From positions 1,178,001 to 1,242,000 of the forward strand of contig NZ_SSBC01000010.1 of assembly GCF_006475605.1 (NCBI RefSeq): 64,000 bases of DNA, read 5' to 3'. The position numbers were made by a program, and so were the translations under genes. This DNA is from Asticcacaulis tiandongensis. GTDB taxonomy: Bacteria > Pseudomonadota > Alphaproteobacteria > Caulobacterales > Caulobacteraceae. The notes under the pieces were generated by a model. It ran no database searches, was not told the DNA's origin, and saw only the letters and a list, made by a program, of their open reading frames with translations. Shown here in pieces: positions 63,501 through 64,000 of this stretch; position 1 is the stretch's first letter, and every line of letters starts with the position of its first letter.

Positions 63501-63725
63501 TTCGGCCGTGATGGAATCCACAACCGTGTCTGCACTGCGTTTAAGCTGCTGCGCGGATTTCAGGTTCTGCCGTGCGCCGACAATAACCACTTCGGTCACT
63601 TCAGAAGCTGGCGCTTCTTGTGCGGAAACCTGTGTACCAAACATCGCAAAGGCGGCAATCGTCGCCAGACCCGTACCGCGCATGAGGTTATATCGCCCCT
63701 CTGGTATTCGTCTTGTATTACTCAT
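60501..63725 (-). CDS. TonB-dependent receptor
   Basis: A 1074-residue outer-membrane receptor. A signal peptide ends near VSA-QEAP (~35); TEVVIVGARQNLKSAQQLKR carries the TonB box region; the plug follows (MGSFPDKSVAEALQRVAGIT, VRGLTQVRSEFNGR) and then a ~900-residue barrel ending in an aromatic residue (GIRLKY). It belongs to the long receptor type (TIGR01782-like) of Caulobacter and Xanthomonas that import plant oligosaccharides. AGGAGG precedes the ATG. The barrel has two Cys pairs (RACYGWAGC, FDCC). Confidence 0.95.
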   Translation of the reverse strand: MSNTRRIPEGRYNLMRGTGLATIAAFAMFGTQVSAQEAPASEVTEVVIVGARQNLKSAQQLKRSADTVVDSITAEDMGSFPDKSVAEALQRVAGITVTRFAGTDDTSHFSAEPSGVLVRGLTQVRSEFNGRDTFTANSDRGLNWGDVSPELMAGVDTYKNQTAELIEGGIAGSINLRTRVPFDSRGRMMALSVDYSMGDIAKKWTPQVSGIWSDRWDTELGEFGLMANFAYSKVITASQGLQLERYIAFDVPAFGDGLKYLPGAVWARDNTYDRRRNGVALAAQWRSTDGKMLLTGQFNRSDYDNSWQERAVGAWLYDTHQKPTTYIERDATQFMVLEGTSPFEFDSKGNFIYGSPATFGGSWVGNDDAESALRAANAAGDPFLRACYGWAGCTGPSTRAPALQTQANFLKNKQYTQDASLNFKWNPTERLGLNFDLQYVTSEVKNYNASVTMRSWAELVIDARGDHPTLTFNDQDIDNINLSPGGLDNPNNYHYYSVTEHTEDSEGKQISARADLDYAFDNTWLNSLRAGIRYADRDQDIYWGAYNWANISNLWSNNADTFNADKPVYDQDLYERAAISSDFYGGGALNRNEFLFFNMDKLADRQQLAAGLGYPTLGFGGEPYYPSCSGIGHRATEVVEREYGCYKPGEILKVNETTNAAYVMLKFGGPDAYIGGIRVSGNIGVRYVETQDRTDGSTTYASPWTTEQQVCTRGVDGNNQPTATVGCVITPDELAFNDGAQFLTRSNAKHKNTLPSFNLKLDLNDQWVLRFAASRALSRPDIGFLKNYIQIQRVAPDLDNPNNERVTRNAQGEAIAYDFQYTVRQGNPYLKPMTADQFDVSLEHYFAEVGSFTATVFFKQFNDYVQFQRFTQDYTHNGVTREVEVGMPVNGDGAKIKGFELAYQRFFDFLPAPFDGLGIQANYTYVSNDGITNSNLVSASADGNTNTGGGGLNQDTDSINPNALEGVSPRAYNFVVMYEKEKISARVAYNWRSRFLVTAFDCCTAGPVWQDSTGYLDASLRYSVSNNLEIAIQGSNLLNSETVLKQQLNNQRHLAPNAWFKNDRRIQMGIRLKY

Positions 63726-63768
63726 AACCCTAAACCTCCTATTATTATCCTCAGCACGGCCTCTTCAT

Positions 63769-63787
63769 GACCAGTCGCCTATTGGTC
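63769..63787. promoter_or_regulatory. Dyad GACCA-N9-TGGTC upstream of the TonB receptor
   Basis: GACCA (63769-63773) and TGGTC (63783-63787) are an inverted repeat 44 bp before the receptor start. The same GGTCT-ATTA wording occurs near the GntR gene (56190s), so this may be the operator of that regulator. No site data exist. Confidence 0.35.
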
Positions 63788-64000
63788 TTATTACTCCCCT
63801 TCTCTGGCAAATTTAGCCAAAGAAGACATAAGCTTTTATTTTTAATGCCTTTTCCCTGGAAATCTCAGAGCTTTGTCTCACATAGCGCCCCATCGATAGG
63901 ACGCATTTTGCAAGATTTACTTCACGCTGTTGCCATGCCGCTGAAAACGGTCTCGAAAATACACGCCCAAGCCCTTTGACAATGCCGAAAACTCGCCTTC

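Overview
The window reads as chromosomal DNA of an alphaproteobacterium in the family Caulobacteraceae. The pointers are a TipN-like polarity protein, a Suv3-like helicase / S4 protein / 7Fe ferredoxin / CarD cluster, an aerobic cobaltochelatase pair (CobS, CobT), a GAAC-N7-GAAC SOS box of the alphaproteobacterial type, and a large TonB-dependent receptor with flavin-dependent halogenase-like genes. Asticcacaulis or a close relative is my best guess; this is inference from gene content, not a search result.

Region 1 (1-8014) is accessory. It holds the C-terminal end of a type I restriction subunit HsdR, an unrecognised 577-residue protein, a Cys-rich conserved hypothetical protein, and a minus-strand block of nine small genes (6308 down to 3699). 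That block runs DUF2188 protein, Cas2/VapD-like SinR-family protein, a three-pass membrane protein, four tandem proline-rich microproteins, a 32-residue CxxC microprotein and a 203-residue protein of unknown function. A XRE repressor/ImmA protease pair is divergent from it, with a repeated GTA-N4-TAC operator between them. The region ends at a tRNA-Arg(CCT) whose 3' end faces the island, as expected for a tRNA-integrated element. The microprotein block is the most unusual part of the window.

Region 2 (8256-25967) is mostly core: Suv3-like helicase, S4 protein, fdxA, a TRIC channel, carD, rpmB, cobT-cobS, dsbB, a COQ7-type hydroxylase, HNH endonuclease and GluQ-RS. A GH43 arabinanase sits between the helicase and S4 genes, and one of two adjacent GFA genes is broken by a frameshift.

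Region 3 (26031-36787) holds a cold-shock protein, an HSL-type hydrolase, an AbgT transporter, an SOS-controlled Y-family polymerase divergent from an MFS transporter, rpmI-rplT and pheS-pheT.

Region 4 (36875-55931) holds a DUF1800/DUF1501 pair, a flagellar-rod-like small protein, an Lrp regulator, tipN with a dipeptide epimerase, prolyl aminopeptidase, etfB-etfA, a 3-hydroxybutyryl-CoA dehydrogenase, a DUF418 protein, a PduO-type cobalamin adenosyltransferase, a TetR regulator, a FliL-like exported protein and a lactonase.

Region 5 (56276-64000) is a nutrient-uptake locus: a GntR/UTRA regulator facing an operon of a TonB receptor, a canonical tryptophan-halogenase-like enzyme and a second copy that has lost the diagnostic catalytic residues.
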